A stretch of 64,000 nucleotides of DNA from Ophiura sarsii. Taxonomy: Eukaryota > Echinodermata > Ophiuroidea > Amphilepidida > Ophiuridae. The notes under the pieces were generated by a model. The model did no database searches. It saw only the letters and a program-made list of their open reading frames with translations, and was not told the DNA's origin. Both the position numbers and the translations under genes were made by a program. Shown here piece after piece: positions 1 through 12,283 of the stretch. The stretch is taken from positions 29,917,583 through 29,981,582 of the forward strand of contig CM069448.1 of NCBI GenBank assembly GCA_035610835.1. The letters are read 5' to 3'. How positions within the stretch are numbered: position 1 is the stretch's first letter; the number at the start of each line of letters is the position of its first letter.

Positions 1-1
1 A

Positions 2-1006
2 GGCGGCGGCATGCCAGCTTCACCACGTGGTATGTCGATTCACACACAAGGCGTCACTAAACAACCTATTTTAAACACTGATGATATAATGAAAGATACA
101 ACTTTTAGTCAAGAAGGCACAGACATGGCCAATCGTCCAAATGGTGGACGAAGTCTAATTGATTCACTGTCTGAAGCCGAGATACCCACCAATTTAAAGG
201 CTAACAAAACGTCAGCTGGTGTACAAAAGCCTAAAGGGGTTAAGAACAAATCAGGAGGATTGTCTGCATCACGAAATATGTCTGTTCACGCGAGATCCTT
301 GCGCAGAAAAGTGCCTAAGGACGAAGACGATGACACCAATGGACATTACGCGAAGCACACACGCGTGCGCAAACGCGGTATCGGTAATATGAAACGTCGG
401 GAAGGCGGCATCTCAGCCTCCCGACACATGTCTGTACACGCTAGATCTCTTTCCCGGCATCGTCCCGAAGACATTGACAGTGACGAAGGTTCGTCGAACG
501 ATGAAAACATTAAGACAGTCAGCGAAGGCTTGGAGGTCGTCACTAAAGACTTTTTACAGCCGAATATCGGCATTCCGAACAGCAAAAGCGACGACAATCT
601 CGTCTACAACGACCAATTGTCGATATCAATGGCTTCAGAAGCCGCAACGGAACAATCGTCTGTTATGGACGACGAGGATAATGACTCGGTTGATACCGAA
701 GTGCCTACGGTCATAGTCCTGACCATTTTGATATCGTACATTTGCCTTGGCGCCTTAATGATGATGTACATTGAAGACTGGCATTACGGTGAAGCCCTGT
801 ATTTTACAATAATCACACTAACAACAATAGGATTTGGTGATATGGCACCCATCAAGCATTATTCAGATGAGACTCTATTTTCTTATATCATATTCACTGT
901 ATTCGGATTAGCTGTAATGTCAACATGTATTGCACTCGTTCAGGCTAAAGTATTGAGAGCTATTGATAAGATTACACGAAAAATACGAAAGCATGCGGAA
1001 CTATAA
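2..1006 (+). CDS. Two-pore-domain potassium channel, C-terminal exon (partial)
   Basis: This is the last coding exon of a K2P leak channel, a plasma-membrane K+ channel built as TM1-P1-TM2-loop-TM3-P2-TM4. The frame is open from the window edge, so the gene starts to the left. Numbering from the Met at 11, residues 1-230 are a hydrophilic loop, TM3 is about 231-256, the second pore helix and filter TTIGFGD end at about 277, and TM4 is about 289-312, followed by a short basic tail and a stop at 1004-1006. TM1 and P1 are outside the window. The long TM2-TM3 loop recalls TRESK (KCNK18), but the subfamily is not certain. The loop carries a repeated motif: SASRNMSVHARSL (from about residue 84), SASRHMSVHARSL (from about 134) and a degenerate SPRGMSIHTQ (from residue 4). 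The RxxS patterns could be phosphorylation sites. Confidence 0.9.
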   Translation, partial: GGGMPASPRGMSIHTQGVTKQPILNTDDIMKDTTFSQEGTDMANRPNGGRSLIDSLSEAEIPTNLKANKTSAGVQKPKGVKNKSGGLSASRNMSVHARSLRRKVPKDEDDDTNGHYAKHTRVRKRGIGNMKRREGGISASRHMSVHARSLSRHRPEDIDSDEGSSNDENIKTVSEGLEVVTKDFLQPNIGIPNSKSDDNLVYNDQLSISMASEAATEQSSVMDDEDNDSVDTEVPTVIVLTILISYICLGALMMMYIEDWHYGEALYFTIITLTTIGFGDMAPIKHYSDETLFSYIIFTVFGLAVMSTCIALVQAKVLRAIDKITRKIRKHAEL

Positions 1007-1411
1007 CTTATAGGATTTAATGTAGGACATTAGATAGATATTGAAAACCATTTTGTGTAAATGTAATTGTATATTAATATATATAAAGATATTATTATTT
1101 ATACTGTATATACAAAGTTATATAACAGAAGATTTTTGCACTTGATATATTTATCGGATATATGTGTGCATTTCATTAATTTCAAATTATTATATTAATA
1201 ATATATTTTAATTGAAAAGTTTTCTACGTAGCATCCTGCAGTGGGGAAGTTAGAAGAAAGGGTACGTCCCACACTATTGAATTGCAACGTTGTATGTGAG
1301 TGTTTAGGGTTGGGGTAAAGGGGGACGGGGGGCGTTGAGAATGGAGCAAAATATATAATTACGCACTTCGATGTCTGCAATATGGTTTCACAAACATGTC
1401 CTTAATTTATA
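1007..1411 (+). other. 3' flank / presumed 3'UTR of the K2P gene
   Basis: AT-rich sequence directly after the channel stop codon. It presumably includes the 3'UTR, but I see no clear AATAAA signal and no other feature. Confidence 0.35.
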
Positions 1412-2304
1412 TACAGGGTGGTTCAATAAAACGTTGATAGTTTTTTGAAGCCATTTTTTAAGTTCTGTAGATTTAAAAAAAAATCTTTTTCAATATTCAT
1501 CAACTATATGATCTTGACCATCTATGCTAAAAATATCGTTACAAATAACCTCACGGTTGCAAAATAACAGCTATTAAACAAAGTCTGTCCCATTTCACTC
1601 TGTCCACGGGTACTGATTTCGCGACGTTACATTGAATACTGAATGATGAATTGCATGCAAGTAATCTAAGATTTGAAGATCCCGCCAGGTGAAACCGGTG
1701 TAATTGTTAATATCTTAACTATCTATTCAGGTGTGAAATCAATACGTAATAGAAATACCACAAGTGACCCTTATTAGAATGATTGATTTTCATAGATTGG
1801 AAGTGTAATTGTCTATGCTATGACTTAAAAGTGACGATGCCATTTAATGTTATCTTGCTGGTCATTTCCCGTAGACTTACCCGTTGACAAAGAGATTTTA
1901 GAAAGATTCTCTTCAAATAGCTATCATTTTGCCGCCATAGCATTATTAACATTGAGATTTTCAGCATAGATGGCCAAGATGATATTTTTGAGGAATATGT
2001 AAAACGAAATTAAACCAAATCCATCAATTTTCAAAAATATGGCTTTGAAAAACTGTCAACGTTTTATTGAACCACACTGGTTGTAACGTCGCGAAATCAG
2101 TACCCGTGGATAGAGTGAAATGGGACAGACTTTGTTCAAATAGCTGCTTTTTTGCAACCGTAAGGTTATTTGTAACGATTTTTTCAGCATAGATGGTCAT
2201 GATCATATAGTTGATGAATATGGAAAAAGGTTTTTTTTAAATCTGCAGATTTTTTTTAAAATGACTTCAAAAAAACTGTCAACGTTTTATTGAATCACAC
2301 TGTA
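1412..2304. mobile_element. Mariner-like non-autonomous element, long inverted repeats
   Basis: The left arm (1412 to about 1634) reads TACAGGGTGGTTCAATAAAA and the right arm (about 2084-2304) is its diverged inverse, ending TTTTATTGAATCACACTGTA. The arms are about 220 bp and the ends are TA, as in Tc1/mariner-type elements. There is no transposase frame. A third copy of the terminal sequence, in right-end orientation, lies inside at about 1900-2080, so the element carries a duplicated end or a nested relative. Confidence 0.75.
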
Positions 2305-3187
2305 CACCTCATTAAAGCTGTGGTCACCTACTTATTTTTGCAGGTGGATTGATTCAGCCAAAACTCCAGGCTTACCAAAATTTAGCGATAGAGGGCGCAG
2401 CAATAGTAAATGTATAAATCGTTTATTTTTAATATTGTATAAGCCATTTTCACGCAAGTGTTAAATCATGTTGCAATGGAATTACACATATTATGATGGT
2501 TATCCTTCGAACTAATGGAATCACCCATTATTATCATGGTTATACCATGAACTACTGATAAGCAGTCATTTACTGACGAGAACATTTCTGTATTTGATTT
2601 AAAGACAACTATAGTTTAATCAGTTGTCTGAATTGGCGAAAATATTCGGTTTTCATCTCTCCGCACATAAAAGTAACCCAAGCGTATACTTGCGATTGTG
2701 CACGGTGTGCTTGTTGCCTTCATGCACGCCCGCGTCTTTTTGTGTTCATGCTTGTTAGGAGGCTTCACCAATTTTGAGCTGATCAAACTATAGTAGCTGT
2801 AGACCCTGTAGGTAAATCCGACAACGTGAAGGGCTATATTTTTTAAATGGTTAGGGACCCATCTTAGTTGAAAGGTCCATTAATAACTGCAAACAAATAT
2901 CTGTCGCAATTGTACCTGCCGATGGCCGGTATACTGCGCAATAACTTGGCTCACCTAATTACACCATTATCATCTGAAGGATTACATACAATTTAATTTC
3001 ATGATTATTATAGATATTTAAGCATAAAAAGTGTAACGAATACTTTATATCAGATACAACTATTCAGATACAAAATCGTGTTCGTTGAAGTGTAACGGAA
3101 TAAACGTTGCCGAATTCTGCAGTCGCTCACCGTGGTGACGTGCACACGTTACTTGGCATCAAACACGGTATTGCATATCGTAGATAA
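2305..3187. other. No gene seen
   Basis: Non-coding stretch. About 2610-2800 resembles 11575-11800, including a CATCTCTCCGC / TATCTCTCCGC core and a later CCAATTTTGA, so it is probably an old dispersed repeat. Nothing else stands out. Confidence 0.4.
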
Positions 3188-3445
3188 GTATAGATGGGGT
3201 GACAGGTGACGTCACACCGGGCATTTGGCCAGCAGTTACCATTGTTCTTTGCCCGGCGGTTTGCGTGCGCATCCTGTTTTGTTTAGGACCCGTGCTTTTA
3301 AAACTCGCGCCAAAGCATTATAAAGGGCAATAAGGCATAGCGGACAGTGTTGTGGTCATGTGCTGTTCACTCAAGCATGTATCGACAGTCCAGTCCCTTC
3401 GACCATTGCGTTTGTTGATAAACATTGCTGTCACCCCATCTATAC
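3188..3445. mobile_element. Short inverted-repeat element (MITE)
   Basis: Perfect 18-bp terminal inverted repeats, GTATAGATGGGGTGACAG at 3188-3205 and its complement at 3428-3445, enclose about 220 bp without coding potential. Total length is 258 bp. Superfamily not assigned. Confidence 0.75.
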
Positions 3446-4689
3446 ATATTGCAATTGCAAGAATTAATTTCACATGACAATACGATGGTGAAATTGTTTA
3501 TAAAATGTCACTGTCCCTAAAACATGTCGGCAAATTATAATGATCCACTGTGTAATTAACGACAACCCGTGAAACTTTAACGAAAACCTTACAAATAACC
3601 TATGAAATCTATGTTTAGATTAAACTCCATTCCAATTTTTCAAGACACGTGCTATTGCGACCACCTAGTGACTTAGCCAGAATTAGGGAACGGGATAAAA
3701 TTCAGCTATTATGTCGACAGACGATCTGACAAAACGATACTACAACGTGGTAATTATAATAGTTGCCATATTGCAATTTTTCGAGCATTTACGCAAAGGG
3801 AGCATGACATTAAATCTCAAAGCAATTAATATTGAGAAAATAATTGCCTTTACATCCTTTTTAATTCCTTTCTCGGAATTATATACTGGACAATGATTTG
3901 CTAAAAGATTGCCAGAACCTGACTCATCTCCTCGGTCTACGTCACTGAAATCGCAAGCAATCCACTGGTTTAATCCCAATACAATGTTGCGTTAAAACAT
4001 TTATTATGAACTGTTCTGGTTTATTTATGTTAGAAAAACTATTGTTATTAGTTACGCATATCAGCATAGCGGCCTCTACTCTATACATCGCACCCGGCAT
4101 TTCTGTCTTTATGGTGCCGTCCTGGCAAAGGGTGGCATCATGTGTCACACGTATGTGCATGCACGTGATATGAGCAAGCAACTCCCTGTGAGGCAAGAAG
4201 TTAATTTGTTTCATTCTATTTTCACATTTAAATAATATTTGTTTATATGAGTTCTGAGAAAGGTAGAGCTCTGAGAAAAGTAGATTAGGTTTAAATTGTT
4301 TTGTTGTGTTATTATTCATCCTATCCGACAATACACTTTACTTGGTGTTTCCAATTTACACATTTGTTTAGGCCAAAATCTGCTACAAACAATGCTATAG
4401 TATTTAGATAAACATTCGGATCGATGTGTGATAGGGGATCATAATGAATACTCGAGTTTTTTTAACAGGAGCACTATAAATCTTTATTTTAAATATGGGA
4501 ACCCATTATCATACATGATCTGCACATTGGTTAACAGAATCGAAAGGGAAATCATGGGGAACAAGAATCAAGGGTTACGACAATAACTCTGGCCGGTTGG
4601 TGGAAGTGATGGCATTCATTAAGTTAATTAAGACAACGCAGTTGGGAAGAAATGAAAACAGTGAGGACAACAGGAATTATTGGTGTATA
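3446..4689. other. No gene seen
   Basis: AT-rich DNA with only short chance frames on both strands. None shows a motif, a splice context or a recognisable domain. Confidence 0.4.
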
Positions 4690-6188
4690 TAGTTGGAGAG
4701 AAGGTGAAAGTCGACCAGTTTAGAAGGCATGAATGTAATAAGTCCGGTAAATAGCTACTGGAAATAATTCAACATGTAAGAACAATGTTAAAGGATGGAT
4801 TGTAAGGCAAAGTTTGTGGATAAAGTATCTGAAAGATGAAATGCGTTACATTGTGAGAATAAATATGATTGTTAAGATGATGATGTTTTGCATGAAACTG
4901 GTAGATAATCGGAGAGAACAAAAGTATTGTAATTTGAGGGGTATTAATGTGAGTATGCTTAAGGAATCCCGAGTTGTTGTATGGAGGTGGGACGTACAAT
5001 CTTGTGATATCGCTTGGACGGATTTGTGTTGGTGTGTCATAAGCAGTGCTGCCATGAGTGGTTTGATGTAAGAGTTAACGTTTCCTCAGCCAATGTTAGT
5101 GAAATGAGGAAGAACAGATGAATTACGGATTGCAATGACGGTCCGTTTTTGAGGATGCATTTGAGCCATTATTATATAGATTATAAATGAATTACAGTAA
5201 GGGAGAAACACTTTGTGACCCGTTGGAATTCAGAAAGACATTAAGACAAGATGACACGACAGGATGAAACATTAGGAATTAGTGATTTAGGTTGAGAGAA
5301 AGAGTGTTAACAAGGCTCTCAAATGCACGAAGGTGATCTGTTGAAAGAGTGTTCAAAAATGTTTGACATGTAAGAACAGTGGTGAAGGATTTATTGTAAG
5401 GCAACATTTGTGGATAAAGTATCTGGAAGATGAAAGGCGTTACGTTGTCTCGTAAAGTGAGATTAAATAGAATTATTCAGATGACGATAATGTTTGAAGG
5501 AAATTGGAACATAATCAGAGAGATGTTTGAACAAAAGGATTGTAATTTGAGGGTGTTATGTGAGTAAGCTTAAGGAATCCCGAGTTGTTGTATGGAGGTG
5601 GGACGTACAATCTTGTGATATCGCTTTGACGGATTTGTGTTTGTGTGTCATGAGCAGGGCTCCATGAGTGGTTTGATGTAAGAGTTAACGTTTCCTCAGC
5701 CAATGTTAACAGCAAATGAAATGAGGAAGAACAGATGAATTACGGATTGTTCTGACTGTCCGTTTTTGAGGATGCATTTGAGCCATTATTATATAGATTA
5801 TAAATGAATTAAAGGAAGGGAGAAACACTTTGTGACCCGTTGGAATTCAGAAAGACATTAGGAAAAGATGACACGACATGATGAGATATTAGGAATTGGT
5901 GATTTAGGTTGAGAGAAAGAGTGTTAACAAGGCTCTCAAATGCACGAAGGTGATCTGTTGAAAGAGTGTTCAAAAATGTTTGACATGTAAGAACAGTGGT
6001 GAAGGATTTATTGTAAGGCAACATTTGTGGATCAAGTATCTGGAAGATGAAAGGCGTTACGTTGTCTCGTAAAGTGAGATTAAATAGAATTATTCAGATG
6101 ACGATAATGTTTGAAGGAAATTGGTACATAATCAGAGAGATGTTTGAACAAAAGGATTGTAATTTGAGGGGTTGTAATGTGAGTAAGC

Positions 6189-6568
6189 TTAAAGATATAT
6201 TATGTGATCTTTTCCATGGGACGCCCTCAATCTTCGAAAAAAAATTGGAAGCAGATTTTCTTGCAGATTTACTCTTCTGATCATAAATCATAAATATATT
6301 CCAAGTTACAGAGCGATACGATTCCTAATAACCTCGAAATCATGGTTTTAGAGTGAATTTAGAGTAAAATTTGAAGAATGGATTGTACCGCTCGGTACAA
6401 TCTATTTTTCAAACCATGATTTAGTAATTAGGAATCGTATCAATCTGTAACTTGGAAGATCTTTATGATTTATGATCAAAAATGCAAATCTGCAAGAAAA
6501 TCTGCTTTCATAGTAAAAATCAATGATAGAGGGCGCTACTTGGAAAAGATCACATAATATGCCTTTAA
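6189..6568. mobile_element. TTAA-target hairpin MITE, copy 1
   Basis: A 380-bp near-palindrome running from TTAAAGATATATTATGTGAT to ATCACATAATATGCCTTTAA, with a central GATTGTACCG/CGGTACAATC hairpin. It lies at AAGCTTAA|GGAATCC, a site found intact at the matching position of the neighbouring repeat unit (about 5575). This shows an insertion into TTAA with target duplication, as in piggyBac- or Kolobok-type transposition. It has no coding capacity. Confidence 0.9.
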
Positions 6569-6613
6569 GGAATCCAAGGCCGTTGTAAGGAGGTTCGATG
6601 TGCTATCTGTAGC

Positions 6614-7482
6614 TACACTCTTAGAAGTCCCTGTAAATCTACAGCCTTATTACAGGAAAACTACTGTGTTTTTGGTTGTTTAAATACAGGTTGAACCCTT
6701 TTTTTGCAAAATTGGGAAATTTCCCTTCAAATAACAGACATATAAAAACTATCTGCATGCACATCTGTGAATTTACAGGGCGTGTCTGTCAATTATAAAA
6801 GAACACCATTGACGGATATGACGGCCGCAACCGTTATTACGCTGCCATACTCAAAAAATGTATCATCATCTTTACCCTATCTGTAAAATAAAGCTTTAGT
6901 ATTTTTAGTGTCAAATTAATTCTATAATTATTTGACAATTAAATGAACTAATTATTTAACAGTTTAACAATTATTTAGCTTACATAAAAGTATTACCACC
7001 ACTGTGCACTGGAACAAGGTTGAATGTGACTCAGCATATTTTCTACAAATTTACAGACAACCTGATGCAGTGAAGGTTGTGAGATCACTTCACAGGTTGT
7101 ATTTTGCAACAAACGTATATTAGGTACGTGTAAATCCTATAACAGGACTAGTTGCTAGACATGCAGGATACTGATCTTTGCATTATACATTAATATACTT
7201 TTTAGTGGAGTTTTCTGGACATTTCACTCTAAATATTCATGACGTTGAACTTCCAAATTCGACAACTTTTATTTGCGTGTGTACGCTTGTAATTCGTATA
7301 AAATGTATATTAATGTAAAATGCAAAGATCAATAGTCTGCATGTCTATGTTATAAAACTTTACGCGTATACTTAAGAACCTAGGATTTAGAAAATAACGG
7401 GATTTCTGTCTTTCAACAGGAAATGGGATTAAAAATAGGCCCTAATTTCCTGTATTTTGACAGACTTATTTCTAAGAGTGTA
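6614..7482. mobile_element. Inverted-repeat DNA element nested in the ~600-bp repeat
   Basis: Perfect 13-bp ends, TACACTCTTAGAA (6614-6626) and its complement (7470-7482), with further imperfect subterminal inversion (TGTAAATCTACAG... against ...AATTTCCTGTATT). Host-repeat sequence continues on both sides: GATGTGCTATCTGTAGC to the left, and GGTGTGTGATGAGTGGTTTG to the right. There is no transposase frame. The target duplication is not clear. Confidence 0.65.
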
Positions 7483-8374
7483 CCTTATGGCATAGCCGGT
7501 TTTGTTTTGGTGTGTGATGAGTGGTTTGATGTAAGAGTTAGCATTTACTCTGCCATTGTTACAGCAAGTGAAATGAGAAAGAACACAATGTATTATAATC
7601 TATAACATATACGTTAATGTTAGTTTTGAGGAATGTATTTGAGCTAGTCCAACTATTAAGGTACGGGAGAAACACATTCCGACCAGTTTGAATTCAGAAT
7701 GGCATAAGGACAAGATGACAACATAAGGCATTAGGAATTATTGGTGTATGCGGAGAGACAGTGAGATATGCATTGGTATATCCATGGTTCAAGACATTCA
7801 TAAGCTAGACTAGTGTAAAGACCCCATTACAGAATAAAGCTGTATAATCATTTATTCCATCAATAGAAGATGTTATGCTAGGTTGATATTGTGCTGTCTT
7901 ACATCAAGGATAAAACGAAAGTAAGAGGTAACATGTTGTTTGCTGGTACAAAGTTTATGGATATGGTAAAAGCTGTTGGAAATAATTCAACATGTAAGAA
8001 TGATAGTTAAAAATGGATTGTAAGGCAAAGTTTGTGGATAAAGTATCTGGAAGAAAGAAGGCGTTACGCTACAGCAAGTGAGATGAGGAAGAACAATTGA
8101 ATTAAAGATTTTAATGAATGTTCGTTTTGGAGGATGTATTTGAACTTAGTCGAACTATTGAGATGAATTAATATACGTGAAAACACCTTGTGACCAATTG
8201 GAATTCAGAATTATTGGTTTATATGGAGAGACAGTGAGATTTGACATGTCTTTTGACAGCACGAAGTTTATGGATGGGTAAAGCTGTTGAAAAATAGTTC
8301 AACATGTAAGAACAGCGGTAAACGATGGATTGTAAGGCAATGTTTGTGGATAAATATCTGAAAGATGACGAGCG

Positions 8375-8776
8375 TTAAAGGCATATTATGCGATCTTTTC
8401 CATTGGACGCCCTCTATCCTTGATTGTTTTTTGAAAGCAGATTTTTTTGCAGATTTGCATTTCTGATGATAAATCATAATATATTCTGAGTTACAGAGCG
8501 ATATGATTCATAATTACTTCAAAATCATGGGTTAAAGAGTAAAAATAAACAACTGTCCTGCTAGCAGGATAGTTTATTTTCATTCTAAATTGCTAAATTT
8601 TTATTCAAAATTCACTCTAAATCATGATTTTTAAGTAATTAAGAATCGTATCACCCTGTAACTCAGAATATATTTATGATTTATGATCAGAAATGTAAAT
8701 CTGCAAGAAAATCTGCTTTAAAAAAAATCAAGGATAGAGGGCGTCCCATGGAAAAGATCGCATAATATGCCTTTAA
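8375..8776. mobile_element. TTAA-target hairpin MITE, copy 2
   Basis: Same family as 6189-6568: TTAAAGGCATATTATGCGAT at the left, and ATCGCATAATATGCCTTTAA at the right, 402 bp. The centre is a different palindrome (TCCTGCTAGCAGGA). The flanks match host repeat split after GCGTTA, a different position from copy 1, so the two insertions are independent. Confidence 0.88.
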
Positions 8777-9558
8777 ATGTTTGGAAAAGTGAGAGTGTAT
8801 AGACTTATTCAAATGTAGAATATTTTAAGGGCATTTGTTGTTTGAATGTTTGAAGAGTGACACAAATTAAGAGAATTAGTACTCAAGGCCATGTCAAAGT
8901 AGCGTAGCATGATAGTGATATCTGTAGTTAGCTAGTGATATCGTTAAATCGCGTTTTAATGATTTGGGTGGTATGAGATGTGATCGAGTCACATATATTG
9001 TTTACCCAGTGGACGATGTTCCGATAAGTAAGATTTGCAAAACATAAGTGATTTATAGAGATAATAATGAGAGTGCATTTTCAATGATGTTTTTAAGTTT
9101 AGTCAGAATGTTTGCTGCAAGAAAAACTTTAATTAAGACATTTGTTAACGTGCGTTTTCCATGTAAAGTATCTTCAACAGTGATACTTAACAGTAAAGGT
9201 GAGGTTACTTGGTGAATATGTTGGTTATCGATTACAATTTAAATGATTGATGAACGTGGATTGCAAAAGTGAAAATATCGCATGTAAATGTTTCAATGTA
9301 GAAGAGTGAAAGATTTTATCTGTTTTGAATCAGGTGATGAATTTGGTTACGTTGAAGGCACTGAAAGTCAAATTTATTCCATTCTTGGATGAATAATGCT
9401 TCGAAGCGCCAAACAACAATTTCACACTCTATGATTATTATTCTTTAGATCCTCAAACTTCCTTCTGTAAGACGTGAAACTGACAGCAAAGGTATTTGCT
9501 ACATGATTTACACCTTCCCTTGACGCATGATTCTCAATTGTTATCGAATAGACCTACA
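8777..9558. other. No gene seen
   Basis: AT-rich stretch, possibly including decayed ~600-bp repeat sequence in its first 100 bases. No other feature. Confidence 0.35.
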
Positions 9559-10219
9559 TACAGGTTGAGTAAGAAAAAGTGTACTCAACTTTGGGACTTT
9601 ATATTCTAAAATCTGTGCTAAGATTTCACAGATCTCTTTAAAAGGCGTACGGGTTATCTTATTCGCTTTCTATAGAATTTTAGTTGTTTGAAATCGGTTG
9701 TAGTAAACATATTTTATGTTCATTTGCGTAAAAGTCAACATTTTATAAACCGAACGAGATTTGTGATATTTGCTCTGATGAGATCTTTTGAATCTTACTA
9801 TTGAAAACGGTCCGCACTCTAGTCCGAGCTGAGTCCGACTATCACAAAAGCCGAATTTGTTGTTTTTGTTGCTAAATTCGTGTAATAATGACATTGTTTG
9901 GACATTATTTCTCATTTAATGTTTTCAAAGATAACTGATTTTTTTATTTGTCTTTGTTAGTTAGTTATTGTGTACCCTACATGAATCCACTTGTTCAATA
10001 ATATCAAGCATTATTGAGTAAAATATGCAATATTGTTTTCGGTTTCAAATGCAGTAACTTTACCAAAATAGTCATATCTGGTAAATGGTACCATGAAATG
10101 TCATAATTCTTTTTTGCTGATGATAGTGAATAAATGCATCTATTGCCTTCATATTCTGATCATAAATATTTGTAATAATCATTTTACTTTGAGTACACCT
10201 TTTTTTTACTCATCCTGTA
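9559..10219. mobile_element. Mariner-like MITE
   Basis: The left end TACAGGTTGAGTAAGAAAAA (9559) and right end TTTTTTTACTCATCCTGTA (to 10219) are imperfect inverse copies with TA termini, and GTGTACTC follows in both arms. About 660 bp, no transposase frame. Confidence 0.7.
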
Positions 10220-12283
10220 CATATTATGTTGAATAGAATATCGGATGTTTTATTCTGAAGCCGGTGATTACACACGGTACTTTCAAGATGGGTGACTTGA
10301 ACATGTTTAATATGTATTCAAAATATATAAATATAAGGGTTTCAATCGATATTGAGTGCAATATCATCGTCGGGGATAGCTTTTGCGAAAAAAATATTTT
10401 ACACAATGGAAATATTTGTTAATTGCGCACATTGTAAGTTAAATAAGTTAAAATAGATACCAAGAAATGTTGTAATAAAGTAATAGATAGTAATGACAGA
10501 AGCATGTGAAGTATAATGTAAGAGTTTTGGAATGTATCTTGGCAGAAAAACACCACTACCAAAAGTGCCATCTGGGAGTGCAATATTTCGTTTTTCGTTT
10601 TTCATCACTTAACCTTCTCAATAAAAAAAGATGTTCTAAATTAAGTATCGTAGTTTATAAATTAATTTACTACGTTAAATTCATGAAATGAATATTCTAA
10701 ACACTTTTCTACATTCACTATGTTGTTTCACATGAAAGTATTTGAATGCAGAAAATTGGCACAATGCACATTTACATTACAGCATTAATCTTTAATTGTC
10801 ACCTTTTAACATATCTTAGACCATTTATGCTTTCAAAAATATTGCAACATTTAAAACAATTATTTACCGCTTAGTAAAACACAAAAGTACTCCTATTGTA
10901 AAGTATGGTAAATTGTACCAACGATGGCTTGCCACTCGAGAAAACAGGTCTTAAAATATGAATTTATTAATTATTTTAACGAATTAGTTTGATAACTACC
11001 TATGCAATCACAAGAACCACGGTTTATTAACAGTTGTATGAATAGGAATAAATAATGAATGTGTGGAGTTATTGAATTGGTTATTTATACAAATCGTATC
11101 GTATACAGATACTAAATGTTTACGAGTGCAATGGTAAGAATATGTTTAACTAAGCCGAATGGAGCTCGTTGAAAGGAACATTTCATCTATGAACAAAGTA
11201 TAATATTCTTTTCATCTCAACGAATGACAAAAACATTCATTTTCAGTGTTGTAAATTGAAAGTATGCAATTTGACCTCGACACAAGATGGCAAATACGAC
11301 CTCAAATTCTCATTTCCTACACCGTTCGTCAACATCAGACTTGATCACGTTCGCCATTCTCACGAAAAGGGACGATGATGACGTCACTGTGACGTCCAAA
11401 TCAGACAATTTGTTACAACCTCAGTTTTCCCCCCTCACCCAGTGTGTAATTGAAAACTTCTGTGTAAAATCATCGATCATTCTAGCTAAAATGAAATGAA
11501 TTCCTATAGTGCTCGAGAACACCCTATTAGCTTTTGACTTTCAAGTTACAACGAAAGAATTTCAGTTGAGTAGCCTATAGTTTAGTCAGTTTAAAATATG
11601 CGGTTTATATCTCTCCGCGAGCAAAGGTACCAAGCGTACGCGCGCTAGTTTGCAGTTCGCACGCGTCATGTATTTGATGCACAGTGTTCCATGTTGCTTT
11701 ATCTAACGAATCTCATGTGCGCCCAAGATCTTCTGTATTAATTCGCTGCTGTATGATGGCTCGCCAATTTTGAACTGACTAGAACGTAGAACAATGTAAT
11801 AAAATTCCAATACGTTTTTTTGACTTTTGAGCTACATCATTTTACGTATAACTTGATGAACAATTAAATGTATTTTTAATTTCGATTAAAGTAAACATGA
11901 TAAACCTATTTTTTAAATTCATAACAGCTTGCTTTATATGTTTCTAATTGTGCACTTGATTCGTGAACAAATCCTTACCGTTGTAACGCGAATGTAATCA
12001 TAATCTACAATAGAATTAGAAGGTCTTTAATTGAAACAAAAAATGGAATGGTTCATCGTCGGGTAAGTGGTCAGGAAAACATCGCAATGATTTTTCTTTC
12101 TCTGAGGAGTGACGTGACGTAACAGGCGCAGCATTTACGCACGCGTATGTGTCTTCCGTCTTTCTACGCCTGTGTGTATACAGCGCGTTTAATTAAGTGC
12201 TGTAATTAGTAGGTGACGTACGGGTACGTATACTATAGCCGGGGTAATGGGGTCTGAGTACTACTCACTCTTGAGGTCCAAAG
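10220..12283. other. No gene seen
   Basis: AT-rich DNA. A frame at 11287-11499 (+) has no recognisable domain. 11575-11800 is a diverged copy of 2610-2800. 12100-12250 is relatively CpG-rich but shows no exon. Confidence 0.35.

Larger units (their letters stand above)
4690..8374. repeat. Tandem array of ~600-bp units, split by insertions
   Basis: A unit of about 600 bp recurs. The landmark AACATGTAAGAACA-like sequence appears near 4771, 5367, 5982, 7989 and 8302, and GTTGGAATTCAGA-like sequence near 5222, 5839 and 8198 (variant near 7688). The first full copies are 596-617 bp apart and very similar; the later ones are degenerate. Two transposons interrupt the unit starting near 5.98 kb (6189-6568 and 6614-7482), and a third sits in the last copy at 8375. 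Short frames inside are not conserved as proteins. Confidence 0.8.

Noticed and set aside
3942..4331. 129-codon minus-strand frame
   Set aside because: No domain, no signal peptide, no splice context; biased composition like surrounding AT-rich DNA.
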